Below, in pieces: positions 25,692-34,670 of a stretch of DNA of 64,000 nucleotides. This DNA is from an uncultured Pseudohongiella sp. Lineage in GTDB: Bacteria > Pseudomonadota > Gammaproteobacteria > Pseudomonadales > Pseudohongiellaceae. The notes beneath the pieces are model-generated. The model saw only the letters and a program-made list of their open reading frames with translations, made no database searches and had not been told where the DNA came from. Position 1 is the first letter of the stretch. Each line of letters starts with the position of its first letter. The translations under genes were made by a program, and so were the position numbers. The DNA lies in contig OX638323.1 in NCBI GenBank assembly GCA_951812715.1, forward strand, positions 2,150,577 through 2,214,576. Direction: 5' to 3'.

Positions 25692-26720
25692 TCACCTGGT
25701 TTGCAGAAATTGCACCGCCAGATCGGGGAAGTCGGTGAACAGGCCATCGACTCCGGCGCTGAAGTAATGCTGCTCGAGCAGATCGTCGAAACTTTCCGCA
25801 TAGGCCGGCAATTGTCCGGGGTCGGCGCGGAAGGTATAGGGATGCACATCGAGTCCGGCGGCATGGGCGCGTTCCACCAGATCCGTGAAGCGCAAGGCAT
25901 CAGGCGTCGATTGCGGATCGATGATCAAGGGATGGGCCGGACCGATGCCATCGGCGTGTTCGGCGAGCATGCGCAAGCCCTCCGCCTCGAACATCCAGGG
26001 GTAGGCGTTCGGATCGCGAACAAGCTGGATCAGCCGGATATCGATGCCTGCCCGAGGCATGATCTCGCTGTTGATGATTTCCAATTCCGGGTAACTGAAG
26101 GTTTGCAGGAAGACCTTGTCGGATTTTTCGGTATAGCCGTAACGTTTCAGCACATCGACCACGGCGCTGCTGATGTCCTTGCCTTCGGCGCGATGGAACT
26201 CCGGCTGCTTGATCTCGGGGTAAATGCCCACGTCGCGTCCGGTCGAATGGTTTAGCCCCTGAATCAGTTCGATTTCCTCCTCGAAAGTCGGTACGCGGAA
26301 GGTCGACCGCCCCAGTGGAAAGCGGTTCGCGTAGCCTGCCCGGCGTTCGCCGTCGACCAGGAGGGAACCTCCGGTGGCTTGCAATTGCCGGACCTCATCG
26401 AGATCGAAGTCGATCGCATAATAGCGTTCGTCGGCGCGGGCGCGGCCGGGAAACCTGGCGGCCACATCGGTGGTGCGGTCGAGGGTAATGTCGTGCAACA
26501 CGATCAGGCGATCGTCGCGCGTCATGACCAGATCCTGCTCGATGTAGTGCGCGCCCATGGCATAGGCCATGGCCTTGGCTTCCAGAGTATGTTCCGGCAG
26601 ATAGCCACTGGCGCCGCGATGGGCGATGACGATTTTCCCGGATTGGGCATGGACGGGAACGGAAGCGAGCATGAGCAGCAGACCGGCAAGAAAGGGGATT
26701 CGCAACTGGAACGCGGGCAT
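25692..26720 (-). CDS. glpQ: Periplasmic glycerophosphodiester phosphodiesterase
   Basis: The enzyme hydrolyses glycerophosphodiesters to glycerol-3-phosphate and an alcohol. The 342-residue protein has a signal peptide (AGLLLMLASVPVHAQ), then the GDPD core: IVIAHRGASGYLPEHTLEAK (catalytic His), YIEQDLVMTRDDRLIVLHD with the metal Glu and Asp, IYPEIKQPEFH, and a final GVDGLFTDFPDLAVQFL. This matches the longer periplasmic GlpQ type rather than cytoplasmic UgpQ. GAGGA lies eight bases before the ATG. It is upstream of imuB on the same strand but separated from it by the LexA box. Confidence 0.9.
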   Translation of the reverse strand: MPAFQLRIPFLAGLLLMLASVPVHAQSGKIVIAHRGASGYLPEHTLEAKAMAYAMGAHYIEQDLVMTRDDRLIVLHDITLDRTTDVAARFPGRARADERYYAIDFDLDEVRQLQATGGSLLVDGERRAGYANRFPLGRSTFRVPTFEEEIELIQGLNHSTGRDVGIYPEIKQPEFHRAEGKDISSAVVDVLKRYGYTEKSDKVFLQTFSYPELEIINSEIMPRAGIDIRLIQLVRDPNAYPWMFEAEGLRMLAEHADGIGPAHPLIIDPQSTPDALRFTDLVERAHAAGLDVHPYTFRADPGQLPAYAESFDDLLEQHYFSAGVDGLFTDFPDLAVQFLQTR

Positions 26721-26791
26721 CGGGAGTCCTCGCGACTCGATTGAAACGCCAGTGTAGCCGAAAAACTGTTCCTTTTTTATCGCCGCCGGGA

Positions 26792-29188
26792 TTATGAACC
26801 CAATCGATAACGCAGCTTTACGGCAAGCGTGTCGACTACGGGCATGTCCCAGGATTGTTCCAGCATGTCCTGGAAGGTGAGGAAACTGCTGCGCGGCAAA
26901 TTGCTGCCCCGGGTATAGACCACGAACAGATCCGACAAAGGCGCGATTTCCCAGCGGTAACGCGCCTGGAAGGTCATGCGGCTGATGACGAAGTCGTCCG
27001 GGGTGTCGTTCGGTTTGGCGACTTCATGCAGGTATTCCCGGGAATGCGGATTAACCCGCCAGAACCTGTCCTCATAGGCCTTCAGTCCGGTCCATTGCAA
27101 GGTCAGGCGGAATTGCTGCTTGGCGGTGATGAAATAGTTGGTTTCGATCCGGGGTGACCATTGATGCGCTTCAAAACTGGTGTAACGGCCGTCGCCGCGA
27201 TGCACAAGCAGGGCTTCCCGGTCTTCGTAGTTGAGCATCATATCGAACGAGAAACGGTCGATTGGGCGCCAGGCCAGCCCACCCTGAATCGAGTTGCGCG
27301 GCGGACCGAGTTCATCCTGCTCCAGGGCTACACCAATAGTCCAGGACAGTGGCTGGGCCACATCGGTCATATACATCAGATTGAAGCCGTAGCGATGCGG
27401 CACCACGAAGTCACCGCTGCCGCGCCCAAGGCGGTCGTCGACGCGCTCCGGAAACCAGCGCAGGCTGAAACTGACGTTATCGCTGTTGAGAAAGGTGTAG
27501 CTGCGGTTGAAGAAGGCGCCGAGGCGCACGGGCTGGCCCTGGGTATTCCATTGATTGGTGAGGAAAACACCGGTCGTGCGGTCGCGCAGGCCGGGAATAT
27601 CCGATTCGATGCGGAAATAGGCGTAATCCAGGTTGGCCGAGTCGTTGCGCTGGCTGAAGCCCAGATCGTTGATTTCCAGTTCGTCGTCGAGAAAGGTCGC
27701 GCGCAGCGAGTGGTTAACGCCGCGCCGGGGGCGGAAACTGACGTCGTTGAACACGCCGGCGCCGGTAACGCCATGGGCATCGCTGTGTATGAGCTGACCG
27801 TCGACTACCCAGCGATTGTCGGCGGAGAACCAGCCCCAGTCAATAGCGTTGACTGTGGCGTCGACTTCGGGATGGGAGATATTGGTTCCCATCCAGCCGA
27901 TCGAGCGGCGGCCGCCGCCGCTGGTGTCCTCGTATAGCAGCCGGCCGATGCCGAAATCTCGTCCAGTGGCGTGGATGCCGACCGGAGTGCCGTCTTCAAG
28001 TGTGCCTTCGATGGTGGTGTCGTCTTCGGTGGCGAACAAAGCGCCATATTGCCAGTTGCCGATCGAACCGGTGAACTTGACCGCGCCGAGGAGATCGGTG
28101 GGGTCGCTCACATCGGTAGGCACCACGGTCACGTCATCCGGAATATCCCCGAATTGCGGTGCGCCGCCTATGCGCCGCGTATTGAGCAGCGTCAGCGGGC
28201 CGGAAGGTCCGCGCAGGAATCCGCCGGTGCGCCCGGTGGCGTTGAAGATATCCTGGCCTTCGAGAAAGAATGCTCGCTTCTCCGGGAAGAAGGTTTCGAA
28301 CGCGGTCAGATTGACGATCACGTCATCCGATTCAACATTGCCGAAATCCGGGTTGATGGTCGCCGACAATAGCGAATTGGTGGTCGGGCGCCAGAAAATC
28401 TCGGCGCCGGTCTTGTATTCCGCTTCGTTCTTGATGCCGTCGTAGATGCCGGAAGCAAAGGGATAGAAGGTCAGTTGCCGGCGCGGTTCAATATCGCGCA
28501 ACTCGTATTTCTCGAACGCCGACAGGTACTGGTTGATCGTGCGCGGCAGAGCCGGGTTGGACCAGGCTTCGCCGCCGAGATGTCCCACCTGGCGCTCCAG
28601 ATAGATGCCGATTTGCCGTGTATCTCCCGCCCGGGGCAGCGCCACCATCGACCAGGGAATGAAATACTCGATGCTCCAGCCGTCTTCCAACGCCTGGGTG
28701 GCGCCATTCCAGGAACCGTCCCATTGCATGTTCATCTGCCGTTCCGGCAGCAAAGTGGCGTCGGTCATTGAATCGCCCAGGTTCAGGCGCAGGAAATAAC
28801 CGTACAGCCCTTCACCGGAGGTATCGAGGCCGATCACGAAGCCATCGCGGTCGAGTTGCGTGTCGCGCGAGGTCATGCGCGCCAGCAGGGTGCCGGGCGG
28901 CTGGAAATTGATCGCCGAGACATAAATGCCTCGTTCAGTATAGAACATGCGGACATGGGTTTCGTAGGGGGCGTCGGCCAGCGTGTCCGGATCGATCACC
29001 CGCATGCCGTCAACAACGGGGATCCGGCTCCAGACCGGCTCGTCGACGAAGCCATCGAGCTGGATATTGGCTTCGCCCTCTTCGACGCGAGTCAATTGCG
29101 GCGTCTGCGCCGCGGCCACGCTCGCGGCGATGAGAAGGAGCAGAACCGTGGATGAGTGAAGCAGGCTGGGCCAGGTCCGGAAGTTCAT
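26792..29188 (-). CDS. DUF5916 outer-membrane protein with CBM9-like domain
   Basis: The product (798 residues from this start) has a signal peptide (LLLLIAASVAAAQ), an N-terminal CBM9/DOMON-like domain (NIQLDGFVDEPVWSRIPVVD, DGFVIGLDTSGEGLYGYFLR, WSIEYFIPWSMVALPR) and a long C-terminal beta-barrel (LTFYPFASGIYDG, FFPEKRAFFLEGQDIFNATG, LRYRLGS end). This layout is that of DUF5916 proteins, found in outer membranes and often near peptidases or amidohydrolases. Its role may be binding or uptake of an extracellular substrate, which is inference. Starts at 29221 and 29200 are also open; none has a clear ribosome site. Confidence 0.8.
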   Translation of the reverse strand: MNFRTWPSLLHSSTVLLLLIAASVAAAQTPQLTRVEEGEANIQLDGFVDEPVWSRIPVVDGMRVIDPDTLADAPYETHVRMFYTERGIYVSAINFQPPGTLLARMTSRDTQLDRDGFVIGLDTSGEGLYGYFLRLNLGDSMTDATLLPERQMNMQWDGSWNGATQALEDGWSIEYFIPWSMVALPRAGDTRQIGIYLERQVGHLGGEAWSNPALPRTINQYLSAFEKYELRDIEPRRQLTFYPFASGIYDGIKNEAEYKTGAEIFWRPTTNSLLSATINPDFGNVESDDVIVNLTAFETFFPEKRAFFLEGQDIFNATGRTGGFLRGPSGPLTLLNTRRIGGAPQFGDIPDDVTVVPTDVSDPTDLLGAVKFTGSIGNWQYGALFATEDDTTIEGTLEDGTPVGIHATGRDFGIGRLLYEDTSGGGRRSIGWMGTNISHPEVDATVNAIDWGWFSADNRWVVDGQLIHSDAHGVTGAGVFNDVSFRPRRGVNHSLRATFLDDELEINDLGFSQRNDSANLDYAYFRIESDIPGLRDRTTGVFLTNQWNTQGQPVRLGAFFNRSYTFLNSDNVSFSLRWFPERVDDRLGRGSGDFVVPHRYGFNLMYMTDVAQPLSWTIGVALEQDELGPPRNSIQGGLAWRPIDRFSFDMMLNYEDREALLVHRGDGRYTSFEAHQWSPRIETNYFITAKQQFRLTLQWTGLKAYEDRFWRVNPHSREYLHEVAKPNDTPDDFVISRMTFQARYRWEIAPLSDLFVVYTRGSNLPRSSFLTFQDMLEQSWDMPVVDTLAVKLRYRLGS

Positions 29189-29221
29189 TGCACAAAACAT
29201 GTTCAGGCGACTATACAGCAT

Positions 29222-29426
29222 CCCAAAATACGCCCGCTATCGGGGCTTCGGATTCGTCACAATCTATTTCATTCATCCGATGGTTTCGGAGCAGGCGACA
29301 GACTCGAATTCGAACGGTCATGATTCATCACAATCGCTCGCTGTTTTGCCTCATTTCCATCATTTCACTACCTGATTGCCGTGTTTCAATTAGGGCTGCG
29401 GACAAACAGAAAGAGGGCAATGTTCG
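29222..29426. other. Intergenic region without recognised features
   Basis: Together with the small gene that follows, this fills the 29222-29575 gap between two large leftward genes. No repeat element, hairpin or convincing promoter was found. AAGAGGG near 29410 may serve as a ribosome site for the small frame at 29427. Confidence 0.4.
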
Positions 29427-29573
29427 ATGAGGATCAGAAAGCTCGATCATGCGATCTTCGTAAAAGAAGAAAAATATGTTTGGGCTGACGCAAAAAGCGG
29501 ATTGCATTGGCGGTTAACGATTTTCGCAAGTCTCGTAATCATGGCTGGAGTGGTAATCTCAACGGCGATATAA
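29427..29573 (+). CDS. Possible single-pass membrane microprotein
   Basis: A 48-codon frame encodes a charged N-terminal half (MRIRKLDHAIFVKEEKYVW) and one C-terminal transmembrane helix (LTIFASLVIMAGVVISTAI). AGAGGG lies about 10 bases upstream. It is on the strand opposite to both neighbours and ends 2 bp before the 3' end of the peptidase gene. The composition is strongly protein-like, but no homologue is recognised. An overlapping 22-codon frame starts at 29420. Confidence 0.4.
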   Translation: MRIRKLDHAIFVKEEKYVWADAKSGLHWRLTIFASLVIMAGVVISTAI

Positions 29574-29575
29574 GC

Positions 29576-32500
29576 TCATCGCGCGCCAAGCACGGCTTCC
29601 AGTTGCAATACTAATAGTTGCCTGCGAATCTCAAGGCGCACGGAATCTCCAGGTTCGACCGCTCTCAACAAGTCGGAATAACTTTGCAGGTCGTCAATCT
29701 CTTCGCCATTGAAGCGGAGCAGGATATCATCTGCCTGCAATCCGGCGGCCGCTGCAGCGCTGTCTGAGGTAACGCCGTCGACGCGAACGCCATCGCCGGT
29801 CCAGCCGAAGTCCGGTACGACGCCGAGCGCCGCGCCGCGGGGCCCGGTGGCTCGAGCTGGCGTGGCCGGCGCATTTTCCAGGGTGATGCGGAAAGGCTCC
29901 TCGCGATCTCCCAGGTAAACCACGGCTTGTTCCAGCCACAAGGCGATATCCGCCATGCCGGCGGTATCGAGCTTGTCGCTGGTATCCGACGGGCGATGAA
30001 AATCCGCATGCGTGCCGGCGAAGAGATGAATCGCCGGGATGCCGGCCTCAAGGAAACTGGCGTGGTCGCTGCTCGCGATAGCCGCCGCGGGAAACTCGGA
30101 TTGCACACCGATGGTAAAGCCGATGCCCTGGGCCATGAAGGGCCATTCATACGCGCTTTCCGTGCCGAACACCTGCAAGCTGCGGCCTTCCAGGCGGCCC
30201 ACCGAGTCCAGATTGATCATGGCGAAGAAATCGCTGTAGCCGCCGGGGGGCTCTTGTAAAAAGCGTCGCGATCCAAGCAATCCCGCTTCCTCGGCCGTGA
30301 ATGCGACGAACAGGATCGGCCGCTGGGGACTGAATGTGCGTGCAAGCTTGGTCGCGGTTTCGATCAGGATGGCGACGCCTGATGCATTGTCGTCGGCGCC
30401 GGGATAAATCTCGCCGCCTGCGCTGTCGAGATGGTCGTAATGCGCGCCGACCACGATCGGCTGCGCGCTCAGTTCCCGGTTGACCCCGGGCAGCAGCCCG
30501 ACGACATTGGTCAACTCCAGTTCTCCGGCGCCTGTTACCGATTCGCGCCAGCGATGCAGAAAGGCGCCGTTGATCGCCTGCAGGCCGGCGGCGCGAAACT
30601 GGTCGGCGATATACAGCGCCGCCGCATCGAGGCCGCGGCTGCCGAGGCCGCGGCCTTCCAGTGCGGGGCTTGCCAGATATTCGGCGTGGCGCAGAAACTG
30701 GCTGGGCAGATACTTTGGCGGCAACTCCGCCAGCGCTTGCAGCGGCGGCAGCGTAAACGCGGGCGCGGACGCCAGGCCGGGACGCAGCCATTGCATGGGC
30801 GAGTCCGGGCTGTTCCAGACGCCCGAGACGTCGTTGGTCGGCTCCTCGCCGTAAAAGCTCAGAAAGGAATAACGGCCGTAATGCGGCAGTTTCTCGATCA
30901 TGCCTGACATGGCTGCCATGCCGTCCACGTGGATCAGTCCAATGGCGAGTTCCGGATTGGCCGGATGGCGGCCGATGATCACGGTGCTGCGGTCGGCGAA
31001 AGGCAGCGGCTGGCCGTTGAGAACGAAGTCTTCGGCGCCCGCCGCCGCGCCATAGGCCGCCGCGGCTGTGAGCGCCGCATCGGCGAAGGGATTTTCGCGG
31101 CCGAGCACCCACACCGAGCGGTCCGGCGGCAAGGCGCTCATCGACTCTTCCGTCAGGATGCGCGCATCGACGCCCGCGGCGAAAGCTTCCGCCATGCGCC
31201 GCCACTCTTCGCGGTTCTCGCGCGGCAGCAGGAAGGCGATTTCCTGCGCGCCGAACATCTCACCCACCGTCGGCGGGGTTTCTTCCCGGTCGAGTTTGCG
31301 GAAGAGATCGAACCAGGGATCGACCAGCACCGCTTCGAGGCGGTCGTAATCCGGCGCGACTACGCCTTCGAGTTTTTGCGTTAGGCGCACGAAATGAATT
31401 TCCGGCTCTTCCTGGCCGGCGTAATACAACGCCAGCGGCAGGTTCAATTCATAGGGCTCTCCGCTGTGGATCTGGGCGAAAAGGATCTGCGCCTGATTGT
31501 TGCCCACCTCGTCTACGCTCACCGAAATCTCGGGCGCCCCGGTGCGATCGACCCATTGCGCGAAGAACGGCCCCAGGTCGAAGCCGGCGACCTCCGAGAA
31601 CAACTCGGCGATGCCCGTGAAGCCGATGCGCTGGAAGCGATAATCTGCGTACAGCCGCCGCAGGCCTTCGAGAAACAACTCATCCCCGAGGTCCACCCGC
31701 AACATGTGCCAGAGCATGAGGGTCTTGCCGTATCCCACCGCCTGGGAGGCCGCCGAATCGCGCGTGGTGAATTCGGTCAGCGGGAAATCGGTTTCCTCGG
31801 CGACGTAATTGCGATAACGCGCGAGCATGTCCTTGCGGTATTCGGCGCCGCGACCGTCCATTTCGCGGAACAGGTGATCGGCCAGATAGGCCGTCAGCCC
31901 TTCGCTCCAGTTGCCGCTTGCGTAGTCCGGATAGACGCCGTTGCCCCACCAGTTGTGCAGGAGTTCATGGGGATAGGACGATTCGAGAATGAAAGGGAAA
32001 CGGATCACCTGGGAGCCGAGCAAGGTGAACGAAGGCATGCCGTAGCCGGTTTCCCAGAAGTTCTCTACCAGCGCGAACTTGGAATAGGGATACTCGCCGA
32101 GCATGGGCTCGTAAAGTTGCAGATAGCGCTCGGTTGCGTCGAGATAGCGGATCGCCAGATTCGGGTCCGGCGTGCGCAGATAGGCCAGCGCCTCGACATC
32201 GCCGGCCATTTGCGAGTATTCGGTGAATTGCGCGGCGATCAGGTAGATTTCCTCCATCGGGTCGCCGCTGCGCCAGCCGTTCGGACCAAAGCGGTCGCCC
32301 TGGCTGACAGCGAGCCAGTCCCGGGCCGAATCGGCGAAATCCACGCGCAGATCGAAACTGACCAGGTAATCGCCGAAATCAGGAACCCAGTAACTCGCCT
32401 TGCTCAGATACACGCCGCGGGAATCGATGATGCCCGTGGTTTCGGAAAAGCTCTGGGCGTATTCCGCGCCTTGCTGCGCCACGACCTCGGCGATACGGCC

Positions 32501-32890
32501 GCGATAGCTGACGGTGAAACTGCCGTCGGCGCCGATTTCGGCCCGATAGGCATCGGTCGGCGCGACTTCGCCGCTCATGGTGTTGAGCAGGACGCCGGCG
32601 GGCAGGCCGAAAGCGGATTGCGGGTTTACTTCACCCGGCGTTACTTCCAGATTGCTGTTGAGCCTGAATTCGGCCGGGATTCCTGCCAGCGAGGGCGGCA
32701 AGGTGACGGTGTCGAGCACCTCGATCTCGCCGGCCATCGGATCGAGCCTGACTTGCAGATCATGGTGAATGGGTTCCGGTGGCCCCGGAAATTGCGAATC
32801 GGCTACCTGCGCCAAAGCCGCTTGCGCCGCGACCGTCAGGGACAGGCAGCATAGCAGGCAGGCAAGCAGATTTCGGGACGGTTTCCGCAT
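29576..32890 (-). CDS. Exported M1-like and M28 peptidase fusion with PDZ domain
   Basis: The 1104-residue protein has a signal peptide (MRKPSRNLLACLLCCLSLTV...). Its N-terminal half is an M1-type gluzincin: SYPHELLHNWWGNGV (HExxH near residue 308), followed about 20 residues later by GNWSEGLTAYLADH. The middle/C-terminal part is an M28 aminopeptidase: VVGAHYDHLDSAGGEIYPGA, DDNASGVAILIE, FVAFTAEEAGLLGSRRFL, MINLDSVGRL and HADFHRPSDTSDKLD. A PDZ domain closes the protein (GVVPDFGWTGDGVRVDGVTS, AAGLQADDILLRFNGEEIDD). Both zinc sites look complete. GGAG lies seven bases before the ATG, 13 bp after the previous stop, so it is coupled to the TolB-like gene. It probably degrades peptides outside the cytoplasm. 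Confidence 0.85.
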   Translation of the reverse strand: MRKPSRNLLACLLCCLSLTVAAQAALAQVADSQFPGPPEPIHHDLQVRLDPMAGEIEVLDTVTLPPSLAGIPAEFRLNSNLEVTPGEVNPQSAFGLPAGVLLNTMSGEVAPTDAYRAEIGADGSFTVSYRGRIAEVVAQQGAEYAQSFSETTGIIDSRGVYLSKASYWVPDFGDYLVSFDLRVDFADSARDWLAVSQGDRFGPNGWRSGDPMEEIYLIAAQFTEYSQMAGDVEALAYLRTPDPNLAIRYLDATERYLQLYEPMLGEYPYSKFALVENFWETGYGMPSFTLLGSQVIRFPFILESSYPHELLHNWWGNGVYPDYASGNWSEGLTAYLADHLFREMDGRGAEYRKDMLARYRNYVAEETDFPLTEFTTRDSAASQAVGYGKTLMLWHMLRVDLGDELFLEGLRRLYADYRFQRIGFTGIAELFSEVAGFDLGPFFAQWVDRTGAPEISVSVDEVGNNQAQILFAQIHSGEPYELNLPLALYYAGQEEPEIHFVRLTQKLEGVVAPDYDRLEAVLVDPWFDLFRKLDREETPPTVGEMFGAQEIAFLLPRENREEWRRMAEAFAAGVDARILTEESMSALPPDRSVWVLGRENPFADAALTAAAAYGAAAGAEDFVLNGQPLPFADRSTVIIGRHPANPELAIGLIHVDGMAAMSGMIEKLPHYGRYSFLSFYGEEPTNDVSGVWNSPDSPMQWLRPGLASAPAFTLPPLQALAELPPKYLPSQFLRHAEYLASPALEGRGLGSRGLDAAALYIADQFRAAGLQAINGAFLHRWRESVTGAGELELTNVVGLLPGVNRELSAQPIVVGAHYDHLDSAGGEIYPGADDNASGVAILIETATKLARTFSPQRPILFVAFTAEEAGLLGSRRFLQEPPGGYSDFFAMINLDSVGRLEGRSLQVFGTESAYEWPFMAQGIGFTIGVQSEFPAAAIASSDHASFLEAGIPAIHLFAGTHADFHRPSDTSDKLDTAGMADIALWLEQAVVYLGDREEPFRITLENAPATPARATGPRGAALGVVPDFGWTGDGVRVDGVTSDSAAAAAGLQADDILLRFNGEEIDDLQSYSDLLRAVEPGDSVRLEIRRQLLVLQLEAVLGAR

Positions 32891-32903
32891 ATGGCGCTCC
32901 AGA

Positions 32904-34133
32904 TCAGTTCAGGCCAAGCAACTCCATTGCCGCGGCGTGATCCCAGTCGCCGATGTGGATTTGCGCGGCGCCGTCCGGCGTGCGCGTCGTGCTCCAGGCC
33001 AGGCGGCTGCCGTCGGGCGAGAATACCGGCAGGATATCGGTGCCTTCGGTATTGGTGGCGCGCACCGGTAGACCATTGCCTTCGACATCGATCAGGAACA
33101 GTTCGAAATTGGCGTGTCCCAGCAAGTTACTCGAATAGATGATGTATTCGCCGCTCGGATGGAAATACGGTCCCCAGGCCACCATGGCTTCGGCGGTCAA
33201 TTGCCGCGCTTCGCCGCCATCGACGTTCATGGTCCAGATCTCGGCGCTGTTGCCGTCGGGATTGAATCGCCGCCAGACGATCTTGCTGTCGTCGGGGCTG
33301 AAAAACGGCCCGCCGTCATAGCCGGGTGAGAAGGTGAGCTGGGTCACGTGGCCGCCATCGGCGTCCATGATGTAAAGGTCCATGAAATAGGACGCGTCGT
33401 CTTCCAGCAAGGCTTGCTCGGCCAGGCTCAAGGGCCGGCCGTACGCTTCCCGGTTGGAAGCGAACAGGATTTTCAGGCCGTCGGAGGAATACGAACCTTC
33501 GGCGTCGTAACCATCGGCATTGGTCAAGTTGATAAGGTTGCCGCCATCGCTGTCGGCCTGGTAAATCTCGTAATGACGATCGTAGTCCCAGCCATAGGGA
33601 CGGTCGATTCCGCTTTGCCGGATATCGATCTCCTCGGCCTGTTTCCCCAAAGCGTCGGGGTCTTCATGGGTCGATGAGAACATGATGCGGTCGAGCGTCG
33701 GATGGACCCAGGAACAAGTGGTAAGGCCAATGCCCGGCGAGACCACGGATGCGGTTTCCGTGGCAAGGTCCATCAGGTGAATCTGGTAAAAAGGATTGTC
33801 GCCGGGCACTTCCGACTGGTAAATGAAACGTTCGCCGTCGGCGCTGAAATACCCTTCGCCCGAACGCAGGCCTTCGGTGACCAGTTGCCGCGTGTTGGAA
33901 AGCAGTATCGCTTCGAATTCACCGTCGACGAAATTGCCCGGCGCCGGCTCTTCGGTTGCGGTGGCGCCAGCGACGCCATCGGCATAACTACCAGCTTCCT
34001 CCGGGACATCGGCTTCGATTTCCGCCGCCGGTGGCGCGGGCTGGACTTCCGGCGTCGCAGGCGTGTCGGATTCCGCGCCCGGCTCGCAAGCGGCCAGCGC
34101 AGCGAACGAAAGTAGCAAGACTAATCTAGCCAT
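32904..34133 (-). CDS. TolB-like beta-propeller lipoprotein (PD40 repeats)
   Basis: The start at 34133 (MARLVLLLSFAALAAC) gives a lipoprotein signal and has AGGA eight bases upstream. The frame continues to 34394 only because it runs through the 72-bp repeat array. After a Pro/Glu-rich linker the 409-residue protein has WD40-like PD40 blades: GEGYFSADGERFIYQSEVPG, AEGSYSSDGLKILFASNREA, YDGGPFFSPDDSKIVWRRFN, AWGPYFHPSGEYIIYSSNLL and ILPVFSPDGSRLAWSTTRTP. Such propellers bind protein or peptide partners. It is transcribed with the M1-M28 peptidase and may present substrates to it, which is inference. Confidence 0.85.
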   Translation of the reverse strand: MARLVLLLSFAALAACEPGAESDTPATPEVQPAPPAAEIEADVPEEAGSYADGVAGATATEEPAPGNFVDGEFEAILLSNTRQLVTEGLRSGEGYFSADGERFIYQSEVPGDNPFYQIHLMDLATETASVVSPGIGLTTCSWVHPTLDRIMFSSTHEDPDALGKQAEEIDIRQSGIDRPYGWDYDRHYEIYQADSDGGNLINLTNADGYDAEGSYSSDGLKILFASNREAYGRPLSLAEQALLEDDASYFMDLYIMDADGGHVTQLTFSPGYDGGPFFSPDDSKIVWRRFNPDGNSAEIWTMNVDGGEARQLTAEAMVAWGPYFHPSGEYIIYSSNLLGHANFELFLIDVEGNGLPVRATNTEGTDILPVFSPDGSRLAWSTTRTPDGAAQIHIGDWDHAAAMELLGLN

Positions 34134-34149
34134 GATCTGATTCCTGCGG

Positions 34150-34670
34150 AAACTAACTTGTTCTCTGAACAATTCCACCCAGTCGCGGAGCGCAGCTCCG
34201 CGCCATTCCGGCTTCGCTCGCAGCCGTGCTTCGAAGGCGCTTGCCTCCACCCAGTCGCGGAGCGCAACTCCGCGCCGTTCCGGCTTCGCTCGCAGCCGTG
34301 CTTTGAAGGCGCTTGCTTCCACCCAGTCGCGGAGCGCAACTCCGCGCCGTTCCGGCTTCGCTCGCAGCCGCGCTTCGAAGGCGCTTGCCTCCAACTAGTC
34401 GCGGAGCGCAGCCCCGCGCCGTTCCAGCTTCGCTCGCGGCCGCGCTTCGAAGGCGCTTGCCTCCACCCATGGAATTGTTCATAGACGCAAAACGAGCGTG
34501 GTTTTGCTTTGCTCCCGAATTCAAAGGCTTGCTTCAGTCACGGAGCATAGCTCCGTGTCGTTGCGGTTGCGCTCGAAGCTGCGCTTCGAAAACGCTTGCC
34601 TTCACCCATCGAATTCGGCGTCACATCCATGCGCCGCTTGGAAACTCTGATCAATCAGAGTTTCCTTGAA
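34150..34670. repeat. Hairpin-chain element, family A, with amplified S cassette
   Basis: The N arms GAACAATTCC (34167) and GGAATTGTTC (34471-34480) enclose a four-unit S array (34175-34462). Then come the H hairpin GCAAAAC/GTTTTGC (34487-34507), E arms GAATTCAAAGG and CATCGAATTC enclosing one more S cassette, a C hairpin remnant, and a near-perfect T hairpin GGAAACTCTGAT/ATCAGAGTTTCC (34640-34665). It separates two leftward genes and supplies the 3' end of the one at 34602. Confidence 0.85.
34175..34462. repeat. Four tandem 72-bp S cassettes
   Basis: Units start at 34175, 34247, 34319 and 34391, each exactly 72 bp and nearly identical. Each has two hairpins (CGCGGAGC/GCTCCGCG-type and a degraded CTTCGAAGG stem). 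The period is a multiple of three, so the array is open in all units, which explains long spurious reading frames here. Confidence 0.9.

Noticed and set aside
31394..32854. A 486-codon frame antisense to the M1-M28 peptidase
   Set aside because: It is an antisense shadow of a conserved peptidase domain.
34134..34394. N-terminal extension of the TolB-like protein
   Set aside because: These codons lie in the repeat array; the lipoprotein signal and ribosome site at 34133 mark the true start.
34175..34462. A CRISPR array
   Set aside because: The units are contiguous 72-bp repeats with no unique spacers and no cas genes nearby.
34153..34524. Repetitive peptides such as GGKRLRSAAASEAGTARSCAP encoded by the repeats, also at 16527-17039 and 41309-41581
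   Set aside because: They arise because the S cassette lacks stop codons and is a multiple of three long in the array. Paired stem changes, not codon conservation, mark these sequences.
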